Shown here: positions 9,683-18,309 of the stretch, one piece after another | How the letters are laid out: each line of letters begins with the position of its first letter | Numbering within the stretch: position 1 is the stretch's first letter | Origin: Pedobacter soli | GTDB taxonomy: Bacteria; Bacteroidota; Bacteroidia; Sphingobacteriales; Sphingobacteriaceae | Assembly (NCBI RefSeq): GCF_900101435.1 | Contig: NZ_FMZH01000003.1 | Coordinates: 525,824 to 589,823 of the forward strand | Direction of reading: 5' to 3' | DNA: 64,000 nucleotides | Translations under genes and position numbers: made by a program | Notes under the pieces: model-generated | Databases searched by the model: none | What the model saw: only the letters and a program-made list of their open reading frames with translations | What the model was told of the DNA's origin: nothing

Positions 9683-10198
9683 TTAAAAGCTATTTAATGT
9701 TTGCAGAGGAAATTGGCTAATGGTGCTATAGTTTTTCTGATAGTACCTGAGTTTTGAAAAAAAACGTTCAGCATCCTCTTCCTGATTTTTTAGCGGGCTA
9801 AAATTGGCCGTAAAATTAGGGTTGTTAAATACAATTTGATAAAAATAACCGCCATTATAATTGTCGAACATTTCGGTTACCTGACTTATATTTTCCCAGT
9901 TTGAGAAAAAGTCCGTTTTCCGGTACAATATTGATCCATTTTTTAATTTAAAACTAATGCCGTTCTCATCCATAGATACTTTACAGTGAACGAAAATTTG
10001 TGTTCTGGTAATCCACATTATAATGAGCGCCATAATAATGAGGTAAAGAGATACAAAGATTAAGGTATAGGATTCAGGTAGTAATGCGGGTACTTTGAAG
10101 AAGAAAAACAATAAAAAGGAAATAAATAGCAAAGGAATACCGGCCATTGCAATTAATAACACTCTGTTTTTGTGATATTTTAGTTTATAGGCTCGCAT
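9683..10198 (-). CDS. Small membrane protein of unknown function
   Basis: A 171-residue protein with a basic N-terminus, two adjacent hydrophobic segments (about residues 13-36 and 44-63), and a cytoplasmic C-terminal domain rich in beta strands (VSMDENGISFKLKNGS). The layout recalls YcxB-like/PH-like bacterial membrane proteins, but no signature is strong enough to name a family. It is a single gene on the minus strand, 72 bases past the HD-domain gene. Confidence 0.65.
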   Translation of the reverse strand: MRAYKLKYHKNRVLLIAMAGIPLLFISFLLFFFFKVPALLPESYTLIFVSLYLIIMALIIMWITRTQIFVHCKVSMDENGISFKLKNGSILYRKTDFFSNWENISQVTEMFDNYNGGYFYQIVFNNPNFTANFSPLKNQEEDAERFFSKLRYYQKNYSTISQFPLQTLNSF

Positions 10199-10270
10199 GG
10201 CATTACTTTTTGTAAAGTTAAGCCCCGCTTTATACCTGTGAAATACTTAGTTCTAGGTATTTTTTGGTAA

Positions 10271-10915
10271 TTACTTACCCGACCATTCCTTATAAAAATG
10301 TTCTAAGTAAAGCAGCATAAAATTGTGTCGCTCTGTAGCCATTATCTTACCGGTTTCGGTGTTCATCATATCTTTCAGAAGCAAAAGCTTTTCGTAAAAG
10401 TGGTTGATGGTTGGGGCTGTGGTATTTTTATAACTTTCTTTGGTCAGATGTGCTTCGGGCTGGATTGCCGGATCGTAGAGCACTCTGTTTTTAAACCCAC
10501 CATAAGTAAAAGCCCTCGCAATACCAATAGCGCCAATGGCATCCAGCCTATCGGCATCCTGTACAATCTGCATTTCCTTCGAGGTGAAGCTGCCAGCATC
10601 AAAGCTATTTTTAAACGACATATTTTGGATAATCAGTTTAACATGAGCAATGATTTCGGGATCAACAGCAATGGATTCGAGGAAAGTCGCCGCCATATTG
10701 GGACCTAATTCTTCGTCGCCATGGTTAAACTTGGGGTCGGCAATGTCGTGAAGCAAAGCGGCAAAAGCAACTACAAGTGGGTTGCCATTTTCTTGCTCAT
10801 TGATGGTTTTTGCAGTTTCAAAAACCCTTTCAATGTGGAACCAGTCGTGTCCCGCTTCGGCATTTGCTAAAGTTTTTTTTACAAAATCGATGGTTTTCTG
10901 GATAGGTTCCTGCAT
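10271..10915 (-). CDS. HD-domain phosphohydrolase (YedJ/YpgQ-like)
   Basis: A protein of about 214 residues using the ATG at 10915 (MQEPIQKTIDFVKK); a TTG six codons upstream is possible. It shows the metal-binding HD pattern: GHDWFHIERVF, then LLHDIADPKF, then VQDADRLDAIGAIGIARAF. These match the E. coli YedJ / B. subtilis YpgQ branch of HD hydrolases, whose members act on nucleotides. The exact substrate here cannot be read from sequence. It is soluble with no signal peptide. Confidence 0.85.
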   Translation of the reverse strand: MQEPIQKTIDFVKKTLANAEAGHDWFHIERVFETAKTINEQENGNPLVVAFAALLHDIADPKFNHGDEELGPNMAATFLESIAVDPEIIAHVKLIIQNMSFKNSFDAGSFTSKEMQIVQDADRLDAIGAIGIARAFTYGGFKNRVLYDPAIQPEAHLTKESYKNTTAPTINHFYEKLLLLKDMMNTETGKIMATERHNFMLLYLEHFYKEWSGK

Positions 10916-10986
10916 TGTGCTAAATTTTTCCAAAGGTATTGGAATTATTTGGCGGGGAAAATAAATGATATCAACACGGCGCTCAG

Positions 10987-11265
10987 CTAGCTTACAGCTG
11001 CCCGGCGCTCGTCATCCGCAATAATTTTGATCAAATCGTTATGATTAAGCGTTAACAGGTGCGATACCTCTACTTCTAAAATCGTGGCAATCTGAAACAG
11101 ACGATCGATAGTTAGCTTGCTGTAGCCAAGTTCTATTTTACTGTAAGCATTTTGCGATATTTTGAGTTTTGCAGCCAGGTAATCCTGAGTATAGTCTCTG
11201 TATTCTCTAATCTTTCTGATATTCCCGGCAACATTTTTTGTCTTTAATGCCAATGTGTTTTCCAT
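10987..11265 (-). CDS. Xre/Cro-type helix-turn-helix regulator
   Basis: A 92-residue protein, almost all one HTH_3 domain: NIRKIREYRDYTQDYLAAKL, then KISQNAYSKIELGYSKLTID, with recognition helix around QNAYSKIE. The short C-terminal tail (HNDLIKIIADDERRAAVS) may support dimerisation. Size and fold resemble repressors and restriction-controller proteins, but no restriction-modification or toxin gene is adjacent. A perfect palindrome 45 bases upstream may be its own operator. Confidence 0.85.
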   Translation of the reverse strand: MENTLALKTKNVAGNIRKIREYRDYTQDYLAAKLKISQNAYSKIELGYSKLTIDRLFQIATILEVEVSHLLTLNHNDLIKIIADDERRAAVS

Positions 11266-11310
11266 AAAAAGGTATTAATTTTAAACGTTTCTCTTCTCAT
11301 TTACGAAAGT

Positions 11311-11322
11311 TATAGGCCTATA
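11311..11322. promoter_or_regulatory. Perfect 12-bp palindrome upstream of the Xre gene
   Basis: TATAGGCCTATA is a perfect inverted repeat 46-57 bases upstream of the Xre ATG. On the minus strand it overlaps TAACTTTC, close to the Bacteroidota -7 box TAnnTTTG. That position fits autorepression by a small Xre protein; this is inference. Confidence 0.4.
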
Positions 11323-11549
11323 GTTTTTTTAAATTGATTATTTAGCACTATTAGGAATTACGTGAGCCTGAGAGACAACTTATTACAGCAACAATTGGAT
11401 TTTGAAAAAGTTTTGAGCAGCCTGCGGCGCTGATAACGAGGTAACCAGGTTGAGGGAGAGGAGCGGAGGTGTTATGGGGATTTGGATCTAACCGGGTTTT
11501 GTGATCCTGATTTAAAAGATTCTGGGTGTAATGTTTGTTGAAATGGGGG

Positions 11550-12044
11550 TTAGTAAAGGCCCCAGTCGTCTTCAAATTCGTCTTTTTCGAAATATTTTAC
11601 CCACTCAATAAACAATAAGCGAAATTTTTCGATTTCGGCCAGTACAATGTCTTTATACTCGGGCGTGCAAATCCCAAACATATCGGCAGCCCTTACCTGG
11701 GTTTCGAGCTCGCGGCAATTGGTTCTGATGATGGAAGCATTTTCCATGCGTAAAATATACATATCTGCACCTTCAGCACCCACAATTTTGGGGCATAGCA
11801 TCAGTGCGTTCTGCATAATTAAGTTGGCAGTCAGTTCTGCCATTTCGCCTTCCAGTGTTTCGCAGAAGAGGGCAGCATATTTATATACCGCCCTGGCCTG
11901 ATTATATAAGTTCTTAGCCCTGGATACTTTTAGCCTTACTTTTTCGGCGTCATCGGACGATAGGTTTTCTTCATCCTCATCATCCCGGCCAAAGCGGCTA
12001 AAATGCTCCCATTCGGGCATATGGTCCATGTCATCGAATTCCAT
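11550..12044 (-). CDS. Acidic helical protein of unknown function
   Basis: About 164 residues from the ATG at 12044 (MEFDDMDHMPEWEHF). It opens with a very acidic stretch (RDDEDEENLSSDDAEK), followed by a helical body with two Cys in LFCETLEG and LMLCPKIVG. It ends EKDEFEDDWGLY. No known domain is recognised. It has no signal peptide or membrane segment. It lies 67 bases downstream of the THUMP methyltransferase gene on the same strand and may be co-transcribed. Confidence 0.75.
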   Translation of the reverse strand: MEFDDMDHMPEWEHFSRFGRDDEDEENLSSDDAEKVRLKVSRAKNLYNQARAVYKYAALFCETLEGEMAELTANLIMQNALMLCPKIVGAEGADMYILRMENASIIRTNCRELETQVRAADMFGICTPEYKDIVLAEIEKFRLLFIEWVKYFEKDEFEDDWGLY

Positions 12045-12111
12045 ATTCTTCAAAATTGGTTACGTTATGGAACGTAAGAGCGTGTAATATATTAAATTTC
12101 AATGAAAAAGA

Positions 12112-13293
12112 CTAGTCTTCTGTTTTTGCGATTCTTCTCGAGCCATCATACAACTCGTACTCCAACAGCCTGCAGTCTAATTTACCATTATAAAATTCAA
12201 TTTTTTTAGCAGCTTTTAAGCCTATTTTTTTAGCAAGATCGGGATTTCCGGTGAAAATATAGCCAGAATAGCCTTTACATTTTGTTTTCATGAAATCGCC
12301 CATGCGCTTATAAGTCAATTCCAGTTTACTGTGCACACCTAAACGCTCGCCATACTCGGGGTTAAAAACCACTGCACCTTTGCCATCTTCGGGTACGGGC
12401 GTTAGCTCAAAATCGCACACCTCGAACTCGATTAAGCCATCAACCCCGGCGGTTTTTGCGTTTCTGCGCGTTACCTCAACTGCATCTTCAGAAAGATCGG
12501 AAGCTACAATTTTAAGCTCAATATTTTTAATTACCTGCTCTTTTAATAACCTGCGCTCCGCAAAAAATACTTCTTCGTTATAACCCAGGATGTGCATAAA
12601 GGCATAATTCATGCGGTATAATCCGGGCGCACGGTTTGTGGCAATCAGTGCCGCTTCGATGGCTAAAGTACCCGAACCACACATCGGATTAATAAAAGGC
12701 GATTTTTTATCCCAGTTGGTGGCATAAATTACACCTGCAGCCAGTGCTTCGAGCATAGGTGCTTTACCTGGTATTTTGCGGTAACCATGTTTGGCCAGCG
12801 TTTCGCCCGAGGTATCGATAAAAACATTGGCTTCGGCATCTTTCCAGTATAAATGTACCACCGCTTTATTTACATCAGAGCCTGAATTGGGGCGAATGCC
12901 TTTTTTCTCTTTCAAACGATCTACAATTGCATCCTTTACTTTCAGGTTGGCAAAAAGCGGTGTAGTTATATTCGGGTTATCCACATTTGAGGTAACAGAG
13001 AAATAACCTGAAAAATCAATCAGTTCTTCCCACTCAATGGCTTTAATCTCTTTGTATAAATCGTCGGGGCTAACCGCTTTAAAATTTTTGATTGAATATA
13101 AGATCTGACTGGCGCAACGCAAGTTCAAATTCAGCTTTATACACTCTGTAACGGTTATATTGAGCTCAACGCCAGTAGCGAAAGCTCTTTCGATAGTGTA
13201 ACCTAAAGCCTTAACTTCTTCTTGTAAATAAGGCGAAAGGCGCTTGTTGCAGGTAATAATTACCTTGCTTTTATTGTGGAAAACTTGCATCAT
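12112..13293 (-). CDS. THUMP-domain class I rRNA methyltransferase (RlmL/YpsC-like)
   Basis: A 393-residue protein with an N-terminal ferredoxin-like/THUMP region (residues about 1-155) and a Rossmann methyltransferase domain. Motifs are NPMCGSGTLAIEAALIA near residue 205 and VFNPEYGERLG near residue 315. The E in place of the second P of NPPYGER is, as far as known, common in the Bacteroidota branch. E. coli RlmL methylates G2445 of 23S rRNA; the same role is likely but not proven. Start choice between ATGs at 13293 and 13290 is open. It is divergent from the DUF3127 gene. Confidence 0.88.
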   Translation of the reverse strand: MMQVFHNKSKVIITCNKRLSPYLQEEVKALGYTIERAFATGVELNITVTECIKLNLNLRCASQILYSIKNFKAVSPDDLYKEIKAIEWEELIDFSGYFSVTSNVDNPNITTPLFANLKVKDAIVDRLKEKKGIRPNSGSDVNKAVVHLYWKDAEANVFIDTSGETLAKHGYRKIPGKAPMLEALAAGVIYATNWDKKSPFINPMCGSGTLAIEAALIATNRAPGLYRMNYAFMHILGYNEEVFFAERRLLKEQVIKNIELKIVASDLSEDAVEVTRRNAKTAGVDGLIEFEVCDFELTPVPEDGKGAVVFNPEYGERLGVHSKLELTYKRMGDFMKTKCKGYSGYIFTGNPDLAKKIGLKAAKKIEFYNGKLDCRLLEYELYDGSRRIAKTED

Positions 13294-13361
13294 AATATAT
13301 GCGAAGTTATCAATAAAATTATAGAGATTTGATGTTTATAAGTACATTATTAGTATTGGTT

Positions 13362-13727
13362 ATGGAAATTAAAGGAAAAGTACACGAAGTAGGTGCCACA
13401 CAACAAGTAAGCGAAACGTTTAAAAAACGTGATTTAATAGTAGAATACGCAGAAAATCCAACATATCCTGAATATATCCGTTTTGAGGCTTTGCAAGATA
13501 AAACTGCATTATTAGATACATTTAAAACAGGCGATGAAGTTGAGGTTTTCTTTAATTTACGTGGCCGTCCCTGGACAGATAAAACAGGTAAAACATCATA
13601 TTTTAACAGTTTGGTAATTTGGCGTATCAATGCCGTTGCAGGTGCTCCGGCAGCAGGTGCCCCAGCTTATGCAGCCCCGGTTGATGTAAGTAACGCACCA
13701 GGTGAGGATGATGATTTGCCTTTCTAA
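13362..13727 (+). CDS. DUF3127 protein
   Basis: About 121 residues from the ATG at 13362 (MEIKGKVHEVGATQQVSETF); an upstream in-frame start at 13329 would add a hydrophobic leader that does not belong to the family. The beta-rich core (KKRDLIVEYAENPTYPEYI, FNLRGRPWTDKTGKTSYFNS) is OB-fold-like. The tail is Ala/Pro-rich and ends in the acidic EDDDLPF, resembling the C-terminal tip of single-strand-binding proteins. This suggests nucleic-acid or partner binding, but the family has no fixed function. A strong terminator follows. Confidence 0.8.
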   Translation: MEIKGKVHEVGATQQVSETFKKRDLIVEYAENPTYPEYIRFEALQDKTALLDTFKTGDEVEVFFNLRGRPWTDKTGKTSYFNSLVIWRINAVAGAPAAGAPAYAAPVDVSNAPGEDDDLPF

Positions 13728-13762
13728 ATAAAGAATCTTTTTTAAGCAAACAATTTTGAACC

Positions 13763-13793
13763 ATGCCGGGGCTTTTGCCCCGGCATTTTTTTT
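13763..13793 (+). terminator. Rho-independent terminator after the DUF3127 gene
   Basis: A perfect 10-bp stem (ATGCCGGGGC / GCCCCGGCAT) with a TTTT loop is followed by eight T residues, 36 bases past the stop codon. Confidence 0.93.
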
Positions 13794-13912
13794 GGCTGTT
13801 AAAATATGTTAAAAACAAGCATTTAGCGCTGTTTATCAGTATTTTTGATAAACTGTTGGGGTTTAAACAGCCCTTTTCTGATTTTTTTTAGTCCCGGTTT
13901 CGAAACTTATTC

Positions 13913-15733
13913 ATGAAGAAAAGAAGTTTTTGGTTAATTACTGTTTTAATGACAGTGGCTTTGCTTGGTGTATTTGTAATGCAGTTGTATTACATCAGGG
14001 AGTCGTATAAGCTAAAATCACAGCTTTTTGATGAACAGGTAAACCAGACGCTTTCTACCGTGGTGAATAAAATTCAGCGCAGAAATGTTGCCGACCATTT
14101 AACCCGGAAAGATGCTGAAAATAAGCTAAAACAAATTCAGGATTCGAGACAACGTGCGCTGGATATTAAAGATTTGAGGCAGCAATATATGCAGGAAGCC
14201 GAATTGCGGCAGGCCGAAAGGGAAAATCAGATTGAAACTTACCTCAACCAGCAGGATAGTATTATCAGGGTATCATACCGGGCACCAAATGTAATTTCTG
14301 AAAGGGAATACACCTCTTTAACCTCGAAAAACGGCGATAAGCTGGATTTGCAGATGGATGCCTATATTGATATCAAAAGCCTGATATTAAAGGGCTACAG
14401 CATGCGGAGTAAGCCTTTTTCTGCTCCACCAAAGACATTTGAATTTAAAAGCCTGCAAAATTTACCCGATACCCTGAGGTATCTGGTTTTCGATCCGAGA
14501 GATGGTAGCCCCGGCTTTGCCAATGTACCTAAAATCCCGACGGATTTAGATAAGAAATTTAAGCGCGATGATGAGATTGCCAAGAAAAAGCTCGAACTGA
14601 AAATTGCTGCTTTAGGAAAAGATACCTTTTCTTACAATCGCTTAAGCATGGTAGAAGATGTATCGAAAGAATTGCAGGAAACCAATGTTCCGATTTATAA
14701 GCGCATTAATTTCGACTCGCTGGGTAGCATATTACGGGCAGAACTTTTGGCCAATAATATTACATTGGCGCCATCTTACCGGGTTTCTTTGGCGAAAAAA
14801 GATTCAACCATCTTCATGATGGCCGCTAATGTTAAGGGCGAGTTTTTACCCGGCAATACCTACAAAATACCCTTATTTGGCAATGATATTTTTCGCGATC
14901 CGGGAATGCTCTTTGTTAGTTTTCCCGATAAAAGCTCGGCAATTGTTGCTAACTTAAGTGCAACCCTGGCTTCTTCGGTAGGTTTGTTATTGGTGCTGGT
15001 ATTTATCTTTTCTTACACGCTTTATGCCATTTTAAAGCAGAAGAAAATATCAGAGATGAAAACCGATTTCATCAACAACATGACCCATGAGTTTAAAACG
15101 CCTGTAGCTACCATTATGATTGCCAGCGAGGCTTTGAAAGATCCGGAGGTAACTGAAGATAAAGCAAGGCTTAAAAGACTGGCAGGCATTATATACGATG
15201 AGAATGTGCGGTTGGGCAGCCATATTGAAAGGGTGTTAAGTATTGCCAGGTTAGAAAAAGGCGAGCTTAATATGGAGAACGCCGAGGTAGATATGAACGA
15301 TCTGATTATGATTGTTCTGGATAGTATGGAGTTGCAGCTGCAGAAAAGAAATGCCGTTATAACGGTAAATACCAATGCCGAAAATGCTGTTGTTTTTGGC
15401 GATGAGCTGCATTTATCGAACGTAATTTACAACCTGATTGATAATGCTAATAAATACAGCACCGATATCCCTGATATAACCATTACCACCCGCAATACCA
15501 GTAAGCATTTAATTATTGAAATTGCAGATAAAGGTATAGGGATGACCAAAGAACAGGCCAGGCGCATTTTCGATCAGTTTTACAGGGTGCCTACAGGTAA
15601 CCTGCATGATGTAAAAGGCTTTGGTTTGGGACTGAATTACGTTCAGGATATCATTAAAAAATTAAATGGAACCGTTAAAGTAAGTAGCGAAAAAGATAAA
15701 GGAACTACATTCGAAATATCTTTACCTTTATAA
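13913..15733 (+). CDS. Membrane sensor histidine kinase
   Basis: A 606-residue kinase. A membrane segment at about residues 6-26 and another at about 340-368 flank a periplasmic region of about 310 residues with a coiled, Gln/Arg-rich start. The HisKA box NNMTHEFKTPVATI places the phospho-accepting His at residue 392. The ATPase domain shows NLIDNANKYS, ADKGIGM and GFGLGLNYV. It lies 177 bases before an OmpR-type response regulator on the same strand, its obvious partner. The stimulus is not evident. Confidence 0.93.
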   Translation: MKKRSFWLITVLMTVALLGVFVMQLYYIRESYKLKSQLFDEQVNQTLSTVVNKIQRRNVADHLTRKDAENKLKQIQDSRQRALDIKDLRQQYMQEAELRQAERENQIETYLNQQDSIIRVSYRAPNVISEREYTSLTSKNGDKLDLQMDAYIDIKSLILKGYSMRSKPFSAPPKTFEFKSLQNLPDTLRYLVFDPRDGSPGFANVPKIPTDLDKKFKRDDEIAKKKLELKIAALGKDTFSYNRLSMVEDVSKELQETNVPIYKRINFDSLGSILRAELLANNITLAPSYRVSLAKKDSTIFMMAANVKGEFLPGNTYKIPLFGNDIFRDPGMLFVSFPDKSSAIVANLSATLASSVGLLLVLVFIFSYTLYAILKQKKISEMKTDFINNMTHEFKTPVATIMIASEALKDPEVTEDKARLKRLAGIIYDENVRLGSHIERVLSIARLEKGELNMENAEVDMNDLIMIVLDSMELQLQKRNAVITVNTNAENAVVFGDELHLSNVIYNLIDNANKYSTDIPDITITTRNTSKHLIIEIADKGIGMTKEQARRIFDQFYRVPTGNLHDVKGFGLGLNYVQDIIKKLNGTVKVSSEKDKGTTFEISLPL

Positions 15734-15910
15734 TGCTGTTAACCATCGGCACAAAAGCTGGCTTTATCGATACATTAAAATTTAACAGGTTTAATTTGCT
15801 TAATATAGTAGCGTATTAATTTAAAGTTACGTATAAATTAAACCGTTATGCAGATTACGAATCAAACTTTCAGTGTAGGTAATGCTACATATGTGAATAA
15901 AATTAAGAAC

Positions 15911-16606
15911 ATGAAGAAAATACTTCTGGTAGAGGACGATCCAAACTTAGGTTTATTATTACAGGACTATTTACAGCTAAAGGGTAAATTTGATGTAGTA
16001 CTGTGCACTGACGGTGAAGAAGGGTTGCGGGCTTTTGGTAAGCAAAACTTCGATTTGTGCATTTTAGATGTAATGATGCCTAAAAAGGATGGGTTTACTT
16101 TGGGTAAAGATATCAGAAAGGCAAATGTGCATGTACCCATTATTTTTGCAACGGCTAAAACCATGCTCGAAGATAAAGCTGCGGCCTACGATTTGGGTGG
16201 AGATGATTACATTACCAAACCTTTCCGTATTGAAGAACTTTTGCTTCGCATAAACGCCATGTTTAAACGTGTGGCTAATAAAGCTGATAGTAACGACGAA
16301 TCGGCAGAAACGCAGTTTTCGATTGGTCAGTATCATTTCGATTATACTACGCAGATTATTACCAATAATGATGTTCAGCAGAAACTTTCTACCAAAGAGG
16401 CAGAGTTGCTGCGTTTGTTATGCCTGAAAAAGAATACCGTATTAACCCGCGAAGAAGCTTTACTCAGCATCTGGCACGACGATAACTACTTTAACGGCCG
16501 CAGTATGGATGTGTTTTTAAGTAAACTGCGCAAATACCTGCGTGCTGATCCGGCTGTTGAAATTATCAACGTACACGGAAAAGGCTATAAATTACTCGTA
16601 AATTAA
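15911..16606 (+). CDS. OmpR-family response regulator
   Basis: A 231-residue two-domain regulator taken from the ATG at 15911 (MKKILLVEDDPNLGLLLQDY); an ATG at 15848 would add 21 residues not expected in the family. The receiver holds the acidic pair EDD, the phospho-Asp in CILDVMMPKKDG, and the conserved Lys in ITKPF. The C-terminal winged helix includes STKEAELLRLL and NGRSMDVFLSKLRKYL. It is the partner of the kinase upstream and converges with mqnD. Confidence 0.93.
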   Translation: MKKILLVEDDPNLGLLLQDYLQLKGKFDVVLCTDGEEGLRAFGKQNFDLCILDVMMPKKDGFTLGKDIRKANVHVPIIFATAKTMLEDKAAAYDLGGDDYITKPFRIEELLLRINAMFKRVANKADSNDESAETQFSIGQYHFDYTTQIITNNDVQQKLSTKEAELLRLLCLKKNTVLTREEALLSIWHDDNYFNGRSMDVFLSKLRKYLRADPAVEIINVHGKGYKLLVN

Positions 16607-16687
16607 ATGCAGTTTTAATGTTGTAACGTTATAAGGTTGGAATGTTCAGGTCGAACTTTCCAACATCAAACATTTCAATCTTCCAGC

Positions 16688-17533
16688 CTATAAATATAAG
16701 TTTTCTTGAATGGCTGGAATAATGCCTCTTTCCTGAGCGAGTTTAAACAAGGTATCAACCGCTTTACGGCCTTCTTCGCCCAGGTTAATGCTATATTTGT
16801 TTACGTAAAGTTCAATGTGCTTGTACATTACACTTTCTTCCATGGCCTGCGCATGCTGGCGAATAAAGTCAATACTCGATTTTGGATGGGCAAAAGCGTA
16901 TTCAACCGACTGCCTGATTAAGCGGTTAACTTTTAATTGTACCTCGCGATCGAGATTACGGTTAATTACAATACCACCCAGCGGGATAGCACAACCGGTT
17001 AGTTTTTCCCAGTAATCGCCAAGGTCTACAATTTTGTTTAAGCCTTTATCCTGATAGGTAAATCGGTTTTCGTGTATAATCAGGCCTAAATCAATCTTTT
17101 CTTCCAGTAAAGCCGATTCGATTTCAGAAAATACTAGTTCCTGCTTGTTTTGCAATTCAGGATAGGCAATACCCAACAGAAAATTTGCCGTGGTGTATTT
17201 GCCCGGTATACCGATTTTAAGTCCGGAGTTTGGAGTACGGAGTTGGGTGGCTTCGCTATCAAAATCATTCTTGCTGATCAACAACGGGCCAACACCAAAG
17301 CCAAGGGCGCTACCTGCATCGAGCAGGGCATATTGGTTAGCAACATAAGCAAAAGCATGAAAACTTAATTTGGTAATATTTAATTCGCCGCGCAGTGCTT
17401 TCTGGTTTAGTGTTTCAACATCATCGTAATAAACCTCAAATTCTAAACCTTCAGTATCAATTTTATGGTGAATTAATGCATCGAAAATAAAAGTATCGTT
17501 AGGGCAGGGCGAAAAGCCAAGGGTAAGTTTCAT
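16688..17533 (-). CDS. mqnD: 1,4-dihydroxy-6-naphthoate synthase MqnD
   Basis: A 281-residue enzyme of the futalosine route to menaquinone; it makes 1,4-dihydroxy-6-naphthoate from the cyclic product of MqnC. The start MKLTLGFSPCPNDTFIFDAL is diagnostic, followed by the periplasmic-binding-like fold with GIPGKYTTANFLL and LGLIIHENRFTY. It is 40 bases downstream of mqnB on the same strand. An oddity is a loop around NDFDSEATQLRTPNSG just before the conserved GIPGKYTT, encoded by three copies of a 7-base unit and possibly an insertion. Confidence 0.93.
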   Translation of the reverse strand: MKLTLGFSPCPNDTFIFDALIHHKIDTEGLEFEVYYDDVETLNQKALRGELNITKLSFHAFAYVANQYALLDAGSALGFGVGPLLISKNDFDSEATQLRTPNSGLKIGIPGKYTTANFLLGIAYPELQNKQELVFSEIESALLEEKIDLGLIIHENRFTYQDKGLNKIVDLGDYWEKLTGCAIPLGGIVINRNLDREVQLKVNRLIRQSVEYAFAHPKSSIDFIRQHAQAMEESVMYKHIELYVNKYSINLGEEGRKAVDTLFKLAQERGIIPAIQENLYL

Positions 17534-17573
17534 AGCTCAAAATTAACTACTGTGGTAAATTAATCCGTCATGC

Positions 17574-18197
17574 TCAGTTCATTTCTCCAATAAAAGCAAT
17601 GGCCCAGTCGTTCAGGTTTTTAATAGAAAGGCCTATTTGCCAGTTGTCTTTGTTTCGGGGCTCTACATAGTTAGATACACTTCTGATTTGCAGGCAATCG
17701 ATATGAAACTGTTTGCAGGCATAAAAAACAGCTGCGCCTTCCATACTTTCAGTTGTGGGGTTTAGCCTTTTAACCAGGTTTTTAATGCTTTTTTCACTTC
17801 CGGTTACACAGTTCATGGTAATGCCTTTTGCCTGGGGTAAATCTAATTGGTGCTGGCTTCGGGCGGTGTAATGGTTATCGCCGAAGCCCAGGTCGGTAAT
17901 GGTTAAAAAATCGTCGCCATTCTCGGCACCCAATTCGGCAAAGGTATCTTCGGTAATGTTTAATACCGTACCCAGGGCAATATTGCGGTCAAAACAGCCT
18001 GCAATACCAAAATTTACCACCAGGTTATATTTATGCGAGAGGTGCCTGCCCAAAGCAAAAGCTGTTGCTACCATACCTACTCCGGTAATGAGCAAATCGA
18101 AATTTTTGCTTTCTACAAAATCACCTTCAGGCAAATTAAAATGCTGGTAAAAAAAAGAAAGTTCGGCCTTTGTGGCTGCAACAACTAAAGTTTTCAT
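17574..18197 (-). CDS. mqnB: Futalosine hydrolase MqnB
   Basis: A 207-residue nucleoside-phosphorylase-fold protein that releases hypoxanthine from futalosine in menaquinone synthesis. Visible features are MKTLVVAATKAEL, LITGVGMVATAFALG, VNFGIAGCFD, and the substrate-site segment TTESMEGAAVFYACKQF. The ATG at 18197 is the only sensible start. It is the first gene of the mqnB-mqnD pair. A TAACTTTA sequence just upstream is one mismatch from the usual -7 box. Confidence 0.92.
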   Translation of the reverse strand: MKTLVVAATKAELSFFYQHFNLPEGDFVESKNFDLLITGVGMVATAFALGRHLSHKYNLVVNFGIAGCFDRNIALGTVLNITEDTFAELGAENGDDFLTITDLGFGDNHYTARSQHQLDLPQAKGITMNCVTGSEKSIKNLVKRLNPTTESMEGAAVFYACKQFHIDCLQIRSVSNYVEPRNKDNWQIGLSIKNLNDWAIAFIGEMN

Positions 18198-18246
18198 AAA
18201 GTAAAGTTAGCAGATTGTTTTCATTAAAGTTTCAGGTTTTATGTAA

Positions 18247-18266
18247 GCTTTGGTCTTTAGTCTTTA
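18247..18266. repeat. Lone copy of a 20-base word from the 84-bp repeat array
   Basis: GCTTTGGTCTTTAGTCTTTA here is identical to the opening of several units of the tandem array at 60.7-61.1 kb, more than 42 kb away. It lies between mqnB and queD, directly ahead of the queD promoter, just as the array lies ahead of lpxH. Confidence 0.6.
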
Positions 18267-18284
18267 AGCTTGAACCTTTATCTG

Positions 18285-18292
18285 TATATTTG
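18285..18292 (+). promoter_or_regulatory. Candidate queD promoter (-7 box)
   Basis: TATATTTG matches the Bacteroidota -7 consensus TAnnTTTG exactly, 17 bases before the queD ATG, implying a very short leader. A clear TTTG -33 box at the right distance is missing (TTTA is the closest). Confidence 0.5.
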
Positions 18293-18309
18293 CGGTTTAT
18301 TTTATAGTA

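Noticed and set aside
13319..13630. Minus-strand frame opposite the DUF3127 gene
   Set aside because: It is the complement of a recognised conserved gene and has no features.
15848..15910. Upstream start for the response regulator
   Set aside because: It would add 21 residues before the invariant MKKILLVEDD start of the receiver domain.
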